Origin: an uncultured Luminiphilus sp.
GTDB taxonomy: Bacteria > Pseudomonadota > Gammaproteobacteria > Pseudomonadales > Halieaceae
NCBI GenBank assembly: GCA_943787485.1
Contig: CALSMP010000003.1
Location: forward strand, 1 to 64,000
Direction: 5' to 3'
Length of the DNA stretch: 64,000 nt
Position numbers and translations under genes: made by a program
Notes under the pieces: generated by a model
The model's input: only the letters and a program-made list of their open reading frames with translations
What the model was told of the DNA's origin: nothing
Databases searched by the model: none
In this document: positions 55,732 through 64,000 of the stretch, piece by piece
Layout of the letters: every line of letters begins with the position of its first letter
Position numbering within the stretch: the stretch's first letter is position 1

Positions 55732-57492
55732 CTAGGCTTGCGCATTTCGGGGCGGTACGTTTTGGGGAATAAAGTCGTCCTCAACCCCCGGTACGCTGTA
55801 GTCATAGGCCCAGCGATAAACACAAGGCAGTTCTTTACCGAAGTTACCGTGACCCGGAGGCGTCGTCTCGGTTTGCCACTCGAGCGTCGTCGCATTCCAG
55901 GGGTTGCCCGGCGCTTTCTTGCCGTTAAAAGCGCTGGTAATTAAGTTGTAGAGAAAAACGATTTGTGCAAAGCCCACAACCAGCGCGGCGATCGTAATAC
56001 TGGCATTAACGCTCTGGGCAGAATCGGGCAGGAAGGTAGTACCGGTGATTTCGAAATATCGACGAGGTACACCCATGATGCCGAGGTAATGCATCGGCAA
56101 GAACACCAGATACGAGCCGACGAAGGTGACCCAAAAGTGGAAGCGGGCCATTCCCTCGTGATACCAGCGGCCAGTGATCTTTGGATACCAATGATAGATC
56201 GCACCACACACCACCATGACCGGTGCTACCGCCATCACCATATGAAAATGTGCGACCACAAACAGAGTATCAGAAAGCGGCATACTCACCGTAGCGTTTC
56301 CAAGGAACAGCCCAGTCATTCCGCCGTTAATAAAGAACAGCAGAAAGGCGATCGAAAACAGCATAGGGATCGTCAAATGAATATTGCCGCGCCAGAGCGT
56401 CAGTACCCAGTTGTACACTTTAAGCGCAGTGGGTACCGCGATGATCAAAGTCGTCGTCGCGAAGAAGAAGCCAAAGTAGGGATTCATACCACTGACATAC
56501 ATGTGGTGTGCCCAAACAACAAAGCTCAGCGCGCCGATGATGACGATCGCCCACACCATCATTCGATAGCCGAAGATATTCTTTCGCGCATGAATACTGA
56601 TCAGATCAGAAACAATGCCGAACGCTGGAAGCGCGACGATGTAAACCTCGGGATGACCAAAGAACCAAAAAAGGTGCTGAAACAGTAGCGGATTGCCGCC
56701 AACGTGACTGCCCTCATTACCCATGGTCATGATAGCCGGCATGAAGAAGCTGGTGCCCAAAAGCACATCTAGGCTCATCATGATGGCACTGACAAACAGC
56801 GCCGGGAAAGCAAACAAGGCGAGGATGGTCGCCACAAAGATTCCCCATACGGTTAGCGGCATACGCATGAGCGTCATACCCCGCGTCCTGGCCTGCAGAA
56901 TAGTCACCACATAATTCAAGCCGCCCATCGTGAAACCAATGATGAACACGGCCAAGGACGCCAGCATCAACAAAATGCCAGCTTCAGATCCCGGCGTGCC
57001 CGGCAGAATTGCCTGGGGAGGGTACAGCGTCCACCCTGCCCCGGTTGAACCGCCCCCCACAAAGAAACTTGCCGCCAACAAGACGACCGCTGTGAAATAC
57101 ACCCAAAAGCTGATCATGTTGAGCCACGGGAACACCATGTCCCGTGCCCCGACCATCAGCGGGATCAAATAATTACCAAACCCGCCGAGAAAGAGCGCCG
57201 TGAGCAGATATACCACCATGATCATGCCGTGCATGGTGACCGCCTGAAGGTAATAGGCGGGATCAATAAAGGCGAAGGTGTTGGGCCAGGCTAGCTGCAG
57301 TCGCATAAACCATGACAGCACCAGTGCCACCATACCGATCGCAATTGCCGTACCGGCATACTGAATCGCGATAGTCTTTGCGTCCTGGGAAAAAACATAT
57401 TTCCCCAGCCAAGTCTTGGCGTGATAGAGCTCCATTTCGCCCACTTCGGCGGGGCGAACAAAACTAGTCTCGTCGTGTGCTGCGTATTCCAT
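55732..57492 (-). CDS. ctaD: Cytochrome c oxidase subunit I
   Basis: This is the catalytic subunit of the aa3-type oxidase, 586 residues with twelve or more helices. Heme and CuB ligands are readable in FGHPEVYIVALPAFG, WAHHMYVSGM and VAHFHMVMAV. The His-Tyr pair in the first motif is that of proton-pumping A-type oxidases. I start at 57492, where GAGGGAG precedes the ATG; an upstream extension of 33 residues overlaps subunit II and is not family-like. The gene is intact, in contrast to its neighbours. Confidence 0.95.
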   Translation of the reverse strand: MEYAAHDETSFVRPAEVGEMELYHAKTWLGKYVFSQDAKTIAIQYAGTAIAIGMVALVLSWFMRLQLAWPNTFAFIDPAYYLQAVTMHGMIMVVYLLTALFLGGFGNYLIPLMVGARDMVFPWLNMISFWVYFTAVVLLAASFFVGGGSTGAGWTLYPPQAILPGTPGSEAGILLMLASLAVFIIGFTMGGLNYVVTILQARTRGMTLMRMPLTVWGIFVATILALFAFPALFVSAIMMSLDVLLGTSFFMPAIMTMGNEGSHVGGNPLLFQHLFWFFGHPEVYIVALPAFGIVSDLISIHARKNIFGYRMMVWAIVIIGALSFVVWAHHMYVSGMNPYFGFFFATTTLIIAVPTALKVYNWVLTLWRGNIHLTIPMLFSIAFLLFFINGGMTGLFLGNATVSMPLSDTLFVVAHFHMVMAVAPVMVVCGAIYHWYPKITGRWYHEGMARFHFWVTFVGSYLVFLPMHYLGIMGVPRRYFEITGTTFLPDSAQSVNASITIAALVVGFAQIVFLYNLITSAFNGKKAPGNPWNATTLEWQTETTPPGHGNFGKELPCVYRWAYDYSVPGVEDDFIPQNVPPRNAQA

Positions 57493-57505
57493 TATTCTCC
57501 CTCGC

Positions 57506-58950
57506 CTATTTCTGCTGCGCCAGCTCAACTGGCGACTGTTGATTTCCAAGGGTGGCGATGTAAGCCGCCATGTCATAGATGGCCTGATCATCCGTCATGG
57601 TGTTTGAGACCAAACCCATCTGCAGACCGTAAAGGTCATCGGCGTGGCGGCCGCGAATGCCGTTGCGGAAATTTTTGATTTGAGAGGCCAAATACCAGTC
57701 CTCAAGGCCGGCGAGGGCTGGCGCGTTTACCGTCCAGACGCCTTCACCTGCGTCCCCGTGGCATTGTGCGCAGGTGGACGCATAGAGAACTTCCGCTCTC
57801 TCGGGATCACCGGAAGCGCTCAGTTCAAATCGCTCGGTAGCTGCACTAAGGCCATAGTCTGCTGCGACATCAAATTCAACCTGACCCGATAGTGTTCCGA
57901 TGTAACTGACCACGTTGTTGATGGCAGCAGCGTCGGCCAGCATCATCGCCATGGGGGCCATTGTCCTGCCCCAAGTATCGTCCTCATGAGCACCTCGGAC
58001 ACCACGCTTGAAGTGCCTCAACTGACGCTTCATATACTCGCTGTTCCATGTTGGCGAGGCCCGGCGCATGCAGCGCCTTGTTGCCCTCGGCGTTAAGGCC
58101 GTGACAGGAACTGCATACCGCATAAGTCGCCTCACCCGCGGCAAGGTCGGTATTAAGCTCTGCCTGGGTTTCAGCGAAGGTGGGTTGATCGGCTAGCCAG
58201 GCTGGCATAGGCCTCTTCGCTATCCACGATGACACGCCCACGCATGGCGTAGTGGCCAACGCCACAAAGTTCCTCACAGAGCAGATCGTAACTGCCCTCT
58301 TTCTGGGGCTCAGCCCAAATGTAGGAAACTTGCCCCGGCACGAAGTCCATCTTCACGCGGAACTGTGGCACGGTAAAGTTATGTAAGACGTCGGTAGATC
58401 GCAGTAAAAAGGTCACCGGCTGATCGACCTTCAAGTGCAGCACTGGGTCGTAAACGATAATGTCATCCTGACCAAAGGGGTCAGAGGGGTCGATCCCAAG
58501 CGGGTTATCCGCGGTCGTGTGGCTAACTGCGACAGCCCCCAGTTTGCCGTCTTCTCCCGGCAAGCGGTAAGACCAGTTCCATTGGCGGGCCAACACCTCC
58601 AGGTTCATCGAGTCGTCGGGCGGCGTGACCACGTCTTTCCAGATCAGCAGGCCAGGTGCCAACATGGCCGCGATACCGACCGTCGTCAAAATGGTGAGCC
58701 AGCTCTCCATCTTGATGCTCTCCGGCTCATATTCCGCTCGCCGCTCAGGCTTGTTACGGAATTTAATAAGACAATACGCGATAAAAATATTGACCAGCAC
58801 AAAAGCCAGGCCCGTCACGATAAAGGTCAGCGTGACGGTACTGTCCATCGAAGACCAGTTAGAGGCTATCGGCGTGAAGTACCAGGGACTGAGCAGGTGA
58901 AAAACCACCGTTCCCAGTACCAAAACGAGCAAAACAATTGCAGCAAACAT
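57506..58950 (-). pseudogene. ctaC: Subunit II fused to two cytochrome c domains, two +1 frameshifts
   Basis: Corrected, this is a 480-residue protein: two N-terminal membrane helices (about 1-85), a CuA domain with CEELCGVGHYAMRG (about 230), then two c-type heme domains with CSSCH and CAQCH. Frame breaks are at 58200-58201 (a doubled C, joining EEAYAS to WLADQPTF) and near 58040 (one extra base, joining ANMEQ to EYMKRQL). The corrected length divides by 3. Such caa3-like fusions let the oxidase accept electrons through its own hemes. It is first in the operon and starts at 58950; a GTG/ATG extension upstream is less likely. Confidence 0.8.
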
Positions 58951-59070
58951 AGCTTTTCTCTCGCACCCAGTGCAAAAACATGGGCGCAAAGGCCCCCCCA
59001 AGTATCGACCATCAGAGCAAAACGCTACCGCTACCTAAGTTTTACCCGATTGATCGCTACTCCCTTACAA

Positions 59071-59097
59071 GTGGCTGTACGTTGCAGCCGCTTTTTT
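59071..59097 (+). terminator. Hairpin with T6 tail
   Basis: GTGGCTG (59071-59077) pairs with CAGCCGC (59085-59091, one G-U pair), followed by six T. It has the form of a factor-independent terminator on the plus strand, although no plus-strand gene precedes it. It lies between the subunit II gene and the stop of the minus-strand gene at 59100. Confidence 0.45.
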
Positions 59098-59099
59098 AT

Positions 59100-59687
59100 T
59101 TATTGTTCTTGTGCTTTGGGTCGGCCTTTGAATACCAGCGCACGACTCCTAAATTTTTCCCAATTCCGTAAGACGAACATCAGCAGCCCAGTGTGGGTGA
59201 CCTCGGTGCCCGCGCGCTTTAACTTGGGATATTTTTTTACCACTTTCTTAAGCTTTTTCTTATCCACCTTGTCAGTCTCCACGAACAACACGTGAAGGCC
59301 CTTATCCAGCGCTTTTTCGAATTTAGTGAAATGCGTATTTGGCCCTTGCATACCAATGAATCCGCCTTCCCAGGTGGAAAATCCGAAGGCCACTATTGCC
59401 AGAAAAATAAAAGGTACCCACGTCGTTTGCTCTACGATGCCCGACAGATTCGCCGTCAACAAAATAGCGGCGGCCAAAACCAGGCCAAATAATGCGCCGA
59501 TCTCGCCGGAATGAATGACGTCTGTTCTTAAAAAGCTGGCCACGCGATTGACGTCGTGACTCTCTAGACCGACTTCATCGTTACTTAAGAGGTAGATTTG
59601 GGTACGAGGAATTCCGCGCGACTCGAGGTCGTGCTCGAAGTGCTCTAGCTCATCCAAGCTATCGCTCATGTAGTAGAAGCGCTTCAT
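59100..59687 (-). CDS. Two-helix membrane protein of unknown function
   Basis: This 195-residue protein has an N-terminal domain like the stress-protein YflT/GsiB-type fold (YYMSDSLDELEHFEHDLESRGI), two membrane helices in the middle (GALFGLVLAAAILL and VPFIFLAIVAFGF), and a basic C-terminal domain (KKKLKKVVKKYPKLKRA). AAGGAGG precedes the ATG at 59687. It is transcribed toward the oxidase operon. A magnesium-transporter-like or stress role has been suggested for similar proteins, but I assign none. Confidence 0.75.
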   Translation of the reverse strand: MKRFYYMSDSLDELEHFEHDLESRGIPRTQIYLLSNDEVGLESHDVNRVASFLRTDVIHSGEIGALFGLVLAAAILLTANLSGIVEQTTWVPFIFLAIVAFGFSTWEGGFIGMQGPNTHFTKFEKALDKGLHVLFVETDKVDKKKLKKVVKKYPKLKRAGTEVTHTGLLMFVLRNWEKFRSRALVFKGRPKAQEQ

Positions 59688-60077
59688 AGGCCCTCCTTGT
59701 TATTCATTATGTTAGATGGTGTCGGCGACGCCCTGTGGGTCTTTCGCCTTCAGTGCTCCCCAGCCCGGCTTCTTTTGCTACCGGTCCTTCGGGCTTTTAC
59801 TAGCGCCGCATTCCCCAACGCGGTGCTACCCCAAGGGCTGAGAAGATTTTCAATCAATTTGAGTATAGACCGCCCAGTCGGCAATGAAAAGCCATTGTTC
59901 AATGCTAATTCCATGCCCAAAAAGTACCCACTTTTTCCTGGACAGGAGCATCCTCAGCGCACCGCCACCATGACAAACCACTCAATTAAACGAGCCCGTC
60001 TCTGCAGGTTATGCCTGCAGGCAGTCCACGATCAAATTCTTCCGCTGTAGCCACCACAGGCTGATAAACACTGGCTT
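59688..60077. other. 390-base intergenic region
   Basis: No convincing gene. A plus-strand open frame (59697-60050) has no ribosome site and an unlikely, low-complexity-free but non-conserved-looking composition. A weak AGCCCG/CGGGCT pairing with TTTT lies near 59761-59797. The promoter of the minus-strand gene at 59687 should be here. Confidence 0.4.
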
Positions 60078-61082
60078 TCAGGGTGAAGATTCCTCCTGCC
60101 AGGCGTAATACCCAACCAACGGGATCATCAGGTGTGCGTAGTCAGAGCCCGGCATCATCACATAGGGCTCGCCGGTGGTGAAATCAGCGCCAAACTTGGC
60201 GATCGTGGCAGGATCCTTGGGCATCAGCATCAGATGGGGACCCGACTCGATCCACTGACCCGGCGTCGAATCCGCCTCCTGCAAGACACCCATTTTGGTG
60301 TTGTCCTCACCGACATCACCGTGAAGCATCCAAATAAAGGTATCCCGCTCCAACATAGGCTTGGTGCCCGCCAGTGCGGCCTGCATCCATTTCATGCCTT
60401 CTGCATCACCACAACCAGGCATGGCATCGTGTGCGTCTTTCCACCCGCCATCGGGAAAAGGTCGGGGATTCAAGCCTAAACACGTCCAACCGTTAGTCCC
60501 CTCCCGCAGCACCTCGCCCTTGCCGCCAATCACGGTGGCGAAGTCGCCAATGTAAGCGGGCGCGGCAGAACTGTAGGCCGCTATCTGCCACTCAGCGGAG
60601 GCGTGATCGGTGTTGGCCAATGCCCGCTTCGGCAACGTGAGCGCGGTTTGCATCATATAGCCGCCATCATCATAAATCTGGAATTTGACGTACTTGCCAT
60701 TCTCAATGGTCGCAACATGTAACGAATCGCTGACGTTGCCGCCCGCGTGAATCTTGGTTGAAACGAACACGGTGTTGCCGCTGGCCTTGTAATCCACCAC
60801 CTCAACTTCGAAGTCCGGCCAAAGTTCAAGGATGGGGGTAAACACGTTTTCCATAACCGCGTCTGGGCCGTAGTAAGTGCCCGCGTAGGGAAGGCTTTTG
60901 GGGGCAATCCATTCAACATCGCTTGCCTGAGTTGCCGCCCACGCTGCCATATCGCCCTGCTGAAAGGCCGTGTAACCCGCCTTGGCAGCCTCGATGATCG
61001 CCGCATCATCAGCAGGCTTCTGGCAGGCGCTCAGAAAAACACTTAACGCGCCCAGAAAAATAATTTTTGTCGATTTTTTCAT
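60078..61082 (-). CDS. Lipoprotein with SnoaL-like domain
   Basis: This is a 334-residue lipoprotein with lipobox FLSAC after MKKSTKIIFLGALSV. Residues about 25-145 form a SnoaL/NTF2-like domain (YTAFQQGDMAAWAATQASDVEWIAP, YYGPDAVMENVF), a fold used by isomerases, hydratases and binding proteins. The C-terminal half (about 170-334) has Trp/Met-rich segments (FIWMLHGDVGEDN, GPHLMLMPKDP) that I do not recognise. The ATG at 61082 is chosen because it gives a perfect lipoprotein signal. It is downstream of the TetR gene on the same strand. Confidence 0.78.
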   Translation of the reverse strand: MKKSTKIIFLGALSVFLSACQKPADDAAIIEAAKAGYTAFQQGDMAAWAATQASDVEWIAPKSLPYAGTYYGPDAVMENVFTPILELWPDFEVEVVDYKASGNTVFVSTKIHAGGNVSDSLHVATIENGKYVKFQIYDDGGYMMQTALTLPKRALANTDHASAEWQIAAYSSAAPAYIGDFATVIGGKGEVLREGTNGWTCLGLNPRPFPDGGWKDAHDAMPGCGDAEGMKWMQAALAGTKPMLERDTFIWMLHGDVGEDNTKMGVLQEADSTPGQWIESGPHLMLMPKDPATIAKFGADFTTGEPYVMMPGSDYAHLMIPLVGYYAWQEESSP

Positions 61083-61242
61083 GTTCCCTGTCCTCTCTCT
61101 TTCCTTCACGCTTGGATAAGGCCAGCCTGACGATTCACCTCCTAAAAAGTCCAGTAGCGAATCCCGGCAGTGTAAGCCCAAATCCGCGGGCACAACTTAC
61201 TGTGCTCGTTAAACAAAGATGGCCTCACGCGGCTCCGGCTTA

Positions 61243-61935
61243 TTAGGTGCGTCGCGGCACCTCTAATCCAAGTATCCCCAAAACGCCAGCAGTGGCATAG
61301 TGAAAAAAATGGGGGGAGAGTATTTGCTCCACATCGTCAGAGTGAAAACGCCCGTCAGAAATTCCGTCAATCCGCTTGTTGTTTGACATTACAAAAGTAA
61401 ACGTACCGATCATGAACTGGTGCGCACAATGAAGCTGATATTCTGAACGCTTCGGTAGAACTAAACTCAGCTTTTCGAGAAATATTTTCGAGATGCCGTT
61501 ATATTCCCTATTAAGAATGTCACGAAATGCTGGCTCGTCAGCTCCAATCATTCGGGCCAAATAACGACAATAGTAATGCCAACCGTCATCCCCGCTCAGG
61601 TAGTAATCAAGCAGCGGTTGCCACATAGCTCGTACCAACAAATCAACGGTCTCGTAGGGTTTATTGGGATTGAGCTCCACCGCGTCCATCAGCTTCAGAC
61701 GAGCTTCGTTGAGACGGCCAGCCCGCCGGTGAATAACTTCCACGAGTAAGTTGTATTTACTGTCAAAGTGATAATTCACGGCGGCTAACCGGACACCCAA
61801 ATGGTTAGTGATGTCTCGAATAGACGTCTTTTCAAATCCGCGCTCAGCGAAAAGCGCCTCAGCTGCATCCAACAGTTCTTCCCGCAGCAACTGGGTTTTT
61901 TTATAAACCCTTTTGGGACTTTGCCCTGCCGGCAT
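61243..61935 (-). CDS. TetR-family transcriptional regulator
   Basis: This 230-residue repressor has an N-terminal helix-turn-helix (TSIRDITNHLGVRLAAVNYHF) and a C-terminal dimer/ligand domain of the CecR-like type. AGGAG precedes the ATG. It is divergent from the cupin/acyl-CoA ligase operon. The two GATAC-type palindromes in the shared 294-base promoter region are its likely operators, one on each side of a TTGACA promoter. Confidence 0.9.
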   Translation of the reverse strand: MPAGQSPKRVYKKTQLLREELLDAAEALFAERGFEKTSIRDITNHLGVRLAAVNYHFDSKYNLLVEVIHRRAGRLNEARLKLMDAVELNPNKPYETVDLLVRAMWQPLLDYYLSGDDGWHYYCRYLARMIGADEPAFRDILNREYNGISKIFLEKLSLVLPKRSEYQLHCAHQFMIGTFTFVMSNNKRIDGISDGRFHSDDVEQILSPHFFHYATAGVLGILGLEVPRRT

Positions 61936-62016
61936 TGGCCGTACTCCTTCCTAGCAAACAATGAGCGAGCAGCCAGATCTTGTCGGGCCAGATCTCAGCA
62001 CCGGGTCATCAAATAG

Positions 62017-62030
62017 GATACATCCGTATC
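62017..62030. promoter_or_regulatory. Operator 1, GATACATCCGTATC
   Basis: GATAC and GTATC are perfect inverted halves around ATCC. It lies just upstream of the TTGACA box at 62037. It shares the half-site with the palindrome at 62070, 54 bases away centre to centre. Confidence 0.65.
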
Positions 62031-62036
62031 GTTTTG

Positions 62037-62065
62037 TTGACACCCCTAGTTTGATGGCGTAACGT
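62037..62065 (+). promoter_or_regulatory. Sigma-70-type promoter for the cupin operon
   Basis: TTGACA at 62037-62042 is followed by a 17-base spacer and TAACGT at 62060-62065. The strong palindrome at 62070 then covers the expected start of transcription. A typical repressed promoter layout. Confidence 0.5.
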
Positions 62066-62069
62066 AAAT

Positions 62070-62085
62070 TGATACATATGTATCA
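62070..62085. promoter_or_regulatory. Operator 2, perfect 16-bp palindrome
   Basis: TGATACATATGTATCA is a complete palindrome in the divergent region between the TetR gene and the cupin gene. It covers the expected +1 region of the plus-strand promoter. The same GATAC half-sites occur at 62017. Probably bound by the TetR protein at 61243. Confidence 0.7.
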
Positions 62086-62229
62086 TAATTGATAAAGCCA
62101 CTGTCATTAGAGATTAACCAGCATGTTGAAAGTGACTAGGCGTCACGCGTCGGATACGGCAGCAGCATTTCCAGAGCTTAAAGGCCCTCAGGAACTGGCC
62201 TCAAAATACCTATACCCAGGAGATAACAC

Positions 62230-62754
62230 ATGAAACGAGTAGTAACTGGTTTTAACGGTGACGGCGCTTCGATTTTCGTAAGTCAGGATGAACCTGCTAC
62301 CACATACGAAAACACGGGCATCAAGTGGACGGAAATATGGAGTAGCTACCCCGATGACCTCCTGCCTATTGATCCAAATTCTGGCCCAAAGCGAGAGGCG
62401 GTTAATGATTCGGTCTTTCCAAGCAAAGGTAAGACCATTTTTCGCGTTTTGGAATTCGCCCCAAACCTGATTGATCCCGCGACTCTGAATGAGACAGAAC
62501 TTGCTGAAATGAACAAGGCGCTCCCCGGCTTAGCTAGCCACATGGAGCCAGGTAATCCGGGTATGCACACCACCGATTCAATCGACTACGGCGTCATTCT
62601 CTCCGGGAAAATAAAGATGGAATTGGATGATGGGCAAACTGCCGAGCTCTGCCCAGGCGATGTATGGATACAGAACGGCACCCGCCACGCCTGGCGCGTC
62701 GAAGAAAAATGCCTAATGGCGGTAGTACTCGTCGGAGTAGATCGCCGTACTTAA
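62230..62754 (+). CDS. Cupin-domain protein
   Basis: This 174-residue protein has a C-terminal cupin barrel with the pattern SIDYGVILSGKIKMELDDG and GDVWIQNGTRHAWRVEE. It lacks some of the metal His of classical cupins (one His in TRHAW is kept). Such proteins act as small-molecule isomerases, dioxygenases or sensors. AGGAGAT precedes the ATG. It is the first gene of the operon controlled by the divergent TetR protein, followed 23 bases later by an acyl-CoA ligase. Confidence 0.82.
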   Translation: MKRVVTGFNGDGASIFVSQDEPATTYENTGIKWTEIWSSYPDDLLPIDPNSGPKREAVNDSVFPSKGKTIFRVLEFAPNLIDPATLNETELAEMNKALPGLASHMEPGNPGMHTTDSIDYGVILSGKIKMELDDGQTAELCPGDVWIQNGTRHAWRVEEKCLMAVVLVGVDRRT

Positions 62755-62777
62755 AACAGCATTACAGAGTGACAAGA

Positions 62778-64000
62778 ATGACGCATCAAGCCATATATAA
62801 AGAAAGGCTTATTCCTCACATGGTCGTTGATGCCCTCAATCGCTACGATGATCACCCCTGCCTGCACTTAGGAGGAGAGACCGCCACTTACTTGGAGGTA
62901 AGAAAACAGGTAAGCCGCTTTGCCCAAGCGCTGCAGGCAATGCAGATTCAGACAGGTAGTCGAGTTGCTCTCCTCTCAGAAAATTGTCCCGAGGTCGTCT
63001 TTTTCAACCTAGCAGCCCATGTGGTCGGTTGCACGGTTACGCCATTACACCCCAAAGGGTCATTCGACGATCACGCGTATGTGCTTCTTGACGCAGAGAT
63101 TGAAGCCCTTGTCTTTCAGCCGTCCAATTACGAAGAAAGGGTGGAGAAGCTATCGAACACCATTGCAGGGGTAGAACATTTTCTGGCGTTTGGACCAAGC
63201 CAAGCAGGCGAGGATTATTCGGCACTGGCTGCGACTTTTGAACCAAAGCCACTTGTGGCACCAGACGTCAAACCTGACGGTATTAATAATATTGTTTATA
63301 CCGGGGGGACAACCGGTACACCCAAAGGCGTCGTTCACACCTACGCATCAATAACTTACATGACAATGATGCAAATGGCAGAGTGGGATATTCCTTCTCG
63401 CGTAAGATTTATGGTGGTGACACCACTGTCTCATGCAGGCTTTACCTGTCTAGTGCCGACTCTTCTACGGGGCGGCTGCCTCTTTGTGCCGCCGGCGTTT
63501 AGTCCTGACATTTTCTTTGAAATGGTGGCCGAGCAAAAAATCACCGCCACCATGTTAGTGCCCCCTATGATCTACTCGCTACTTGACGCAAAAAAGGCAG
63601 AAACCGCCGACATGTCAAGCATGGTCACAATTTTTTACGGCGCGTCTCCAATCAGCTCTGTCAGATTAAAAGAAGCGATAAAACGATGGGGGAAAATCTT
63701 TGCGCAATTTTATGGTCAAGTAGAGGCTCCCACATGCTTCGCTAACCTGCGCAAGGAAGATCACGACATCGATAACCCCGATCGACTGGCGTGTTGCGGC
63801 CGACCCTCTCCCTGGATTGACCTGACCCTACTTGATGATTTCGGATCAAAGGTCGATACCGGCACGATAGGCGAGATTTGTGTTCGTGGACCATTACTGA
63901 TGCAGCGATATTTGAACAAGCCAGACCAAACCCAAGAGGCCTTTCATGGCAATTGGTTGCATACCGGCGATCTTGGACGAATGGACAGAGACGGTTTCTT
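62778..64000 (+). CDS. Acyl-CoA synthetase (AMP-forming), continues beyond window
   Basis: The first 407 residues of an acyl-CoA ligase are visible. It has the P-loop NIVYTGGTTGTPKGVVHT (about 173), the A5-type segment FYGQVEAPTC (about 313) and the TGD motif GNWLHTGDLGRMDRDG at the edge; the C-terminal domain is outside. The A5 motif has V in place of the usual T/S before E. It resembles the intact ligase at 30793 in layout. Co-transcribed with the cupin gene, it probably activates the acid that also induces the operon through TetR (inference). Confidence 0.88.
   Translation, partial: MTHQAIYKERLIPHMVVDALNRYDDHPCLHLGGETATYLEVRKQVSRFAQALQAMQIQTGSRVALLSENCPEVVFFNLAAHVVGCTVTPLHPKGSFDDHAYVLLDAEIEALVFQPSNYEERVEKLSNTIAGVEHFLAFGPSQAGEDYSALAATFEPKPLVAPDVKPDGINNIVYTGGTTGTPKGVVHTYASITYMTMMQMAEWDIPSRVRFMVVTPLSHAGFTCLVPTLLRGGCLFVPPAFSPDIFFEMVAEQKITATMLVPPMIYSLLDAKKAETADMSSMVTIFYGASPISSVRLKEAIKRWGKIFAQFYGQVEAPTCFANLRKEDHDIDNPDRLACCGRPSPWIDLTLLDDFGSKVDTGTIGEICVRGPLLMQRYLNKPDQTQEAFHGNWLHTGDLGRMDRDGF

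Noticed and set aside
57493..57591. N-terminal extension of subunit I
   Set aside because: It overlaps the end of subunit II, is not family-like, and the ATG at 57492 has a strong ribosome site.
59697..60050. 117-codon plus-strand frame
   Set aside because: No ribosome site, no domain pattern, and it opposes the promoter of the gene at 59687.

Overview
The window reads as chromosomal DNA of an aerobic, probably marine gammaproteobacterium. The basis is the aa3-type cytochrome oxidase operon with Sco and heme O synthase, the TonB receptors, PhoB, and the dense acyl-CoA/aromatic catabolic gene content. Placement near the OM60/NOR5 (Halieaceae) type of genome is inference from gene content only. 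No tRNA, rRNA, CRISPR or prophage was seen. The only mobile element is the end of an IS3-family insertion sequence at the left edge.

Layout. 1-9505 holds the IS end, a CaiB-type CoA-transferase, two crotonases, a frameshifted AraC regulator, a 3'-truncated acyl-CoA ligase, an aminotransferase and two acyl-CoA dehydrogenases. 9651-15131 holds a secreted CocE-type hydrolase, a TonB receptor and an alpha-methylacyl-CoA racemase. 15303-23765 holds a fused indolepyruvate ferredoxin oxidoreductase, a BisC-type molybdoenzyme, an MFS transporter and an M14-like hydrolase. 23759-30690 is one co-directional run on the minus strand: a phenylacetyl-CoA-epoxidase-like set (PaaA, PaaD split in two, PaaB, PaaC), a thiolase-fold protein without the nucleophilic Cys, a DUF35 protein, two MaoC-type proteins, then AraC and TetR regulators. 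A 26-bp inverted repeat lies just upstream of it. 30793-35381 holds an acyl-CoA ligase, an AraC regulator, a MaoC protein and an FMN 2-hydroxyacid oxidase. 35890-38996 holds two tiny basic proteins, a secreted protein of unknown function and a 2OG-Fe(II) oxygenase. 39131-43553 holds the lower meta-cleavage trio (hydratase, aldolase, acetylating aldehyde dehydrogenase) and a true thiolase. 43661-50556 holds phoB, a lipoprotein made of two near-identical 430-440-residue halves, and a large TonB receptor. 50821-59687 holds a sulfotransferase and the aa3 oxidase cluster. 60078-64000 holds a lipoprotein, a TetR regulator with two clear operator palindromes, a cupin and the start of an acyl-CoA ligase.

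How the genes may work together (inference): amino acids or 2-hydroxyacids could be converted to 2-oxoacids (aminotransferase, FMN oxidase), to acyl-CoA (indolepyruvate oxidoreductase or ligases), then attacked on the ring by the Paa-like oxygenase. The MaoC/DUF35/thiolase-fold module could cleave the side chain or ring product by retro-aldol chemistry, and the hydratase/aldolase/dehydrogenase trio could finish short 2-hydroxydienoates. The Paa-like plus Cys-less thiolase/DUF35/MaoC operon is the best candidate here for an undescribed pathway.

Two caveats. Five single-base frameshifts fall in three oxidase genes and one in an AraC gene. Every one is an extra base, which looks more like sequence error than decay. 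A 244-bp structured element occurs twice, at 3674 and 35427, and matches no family I recognise.
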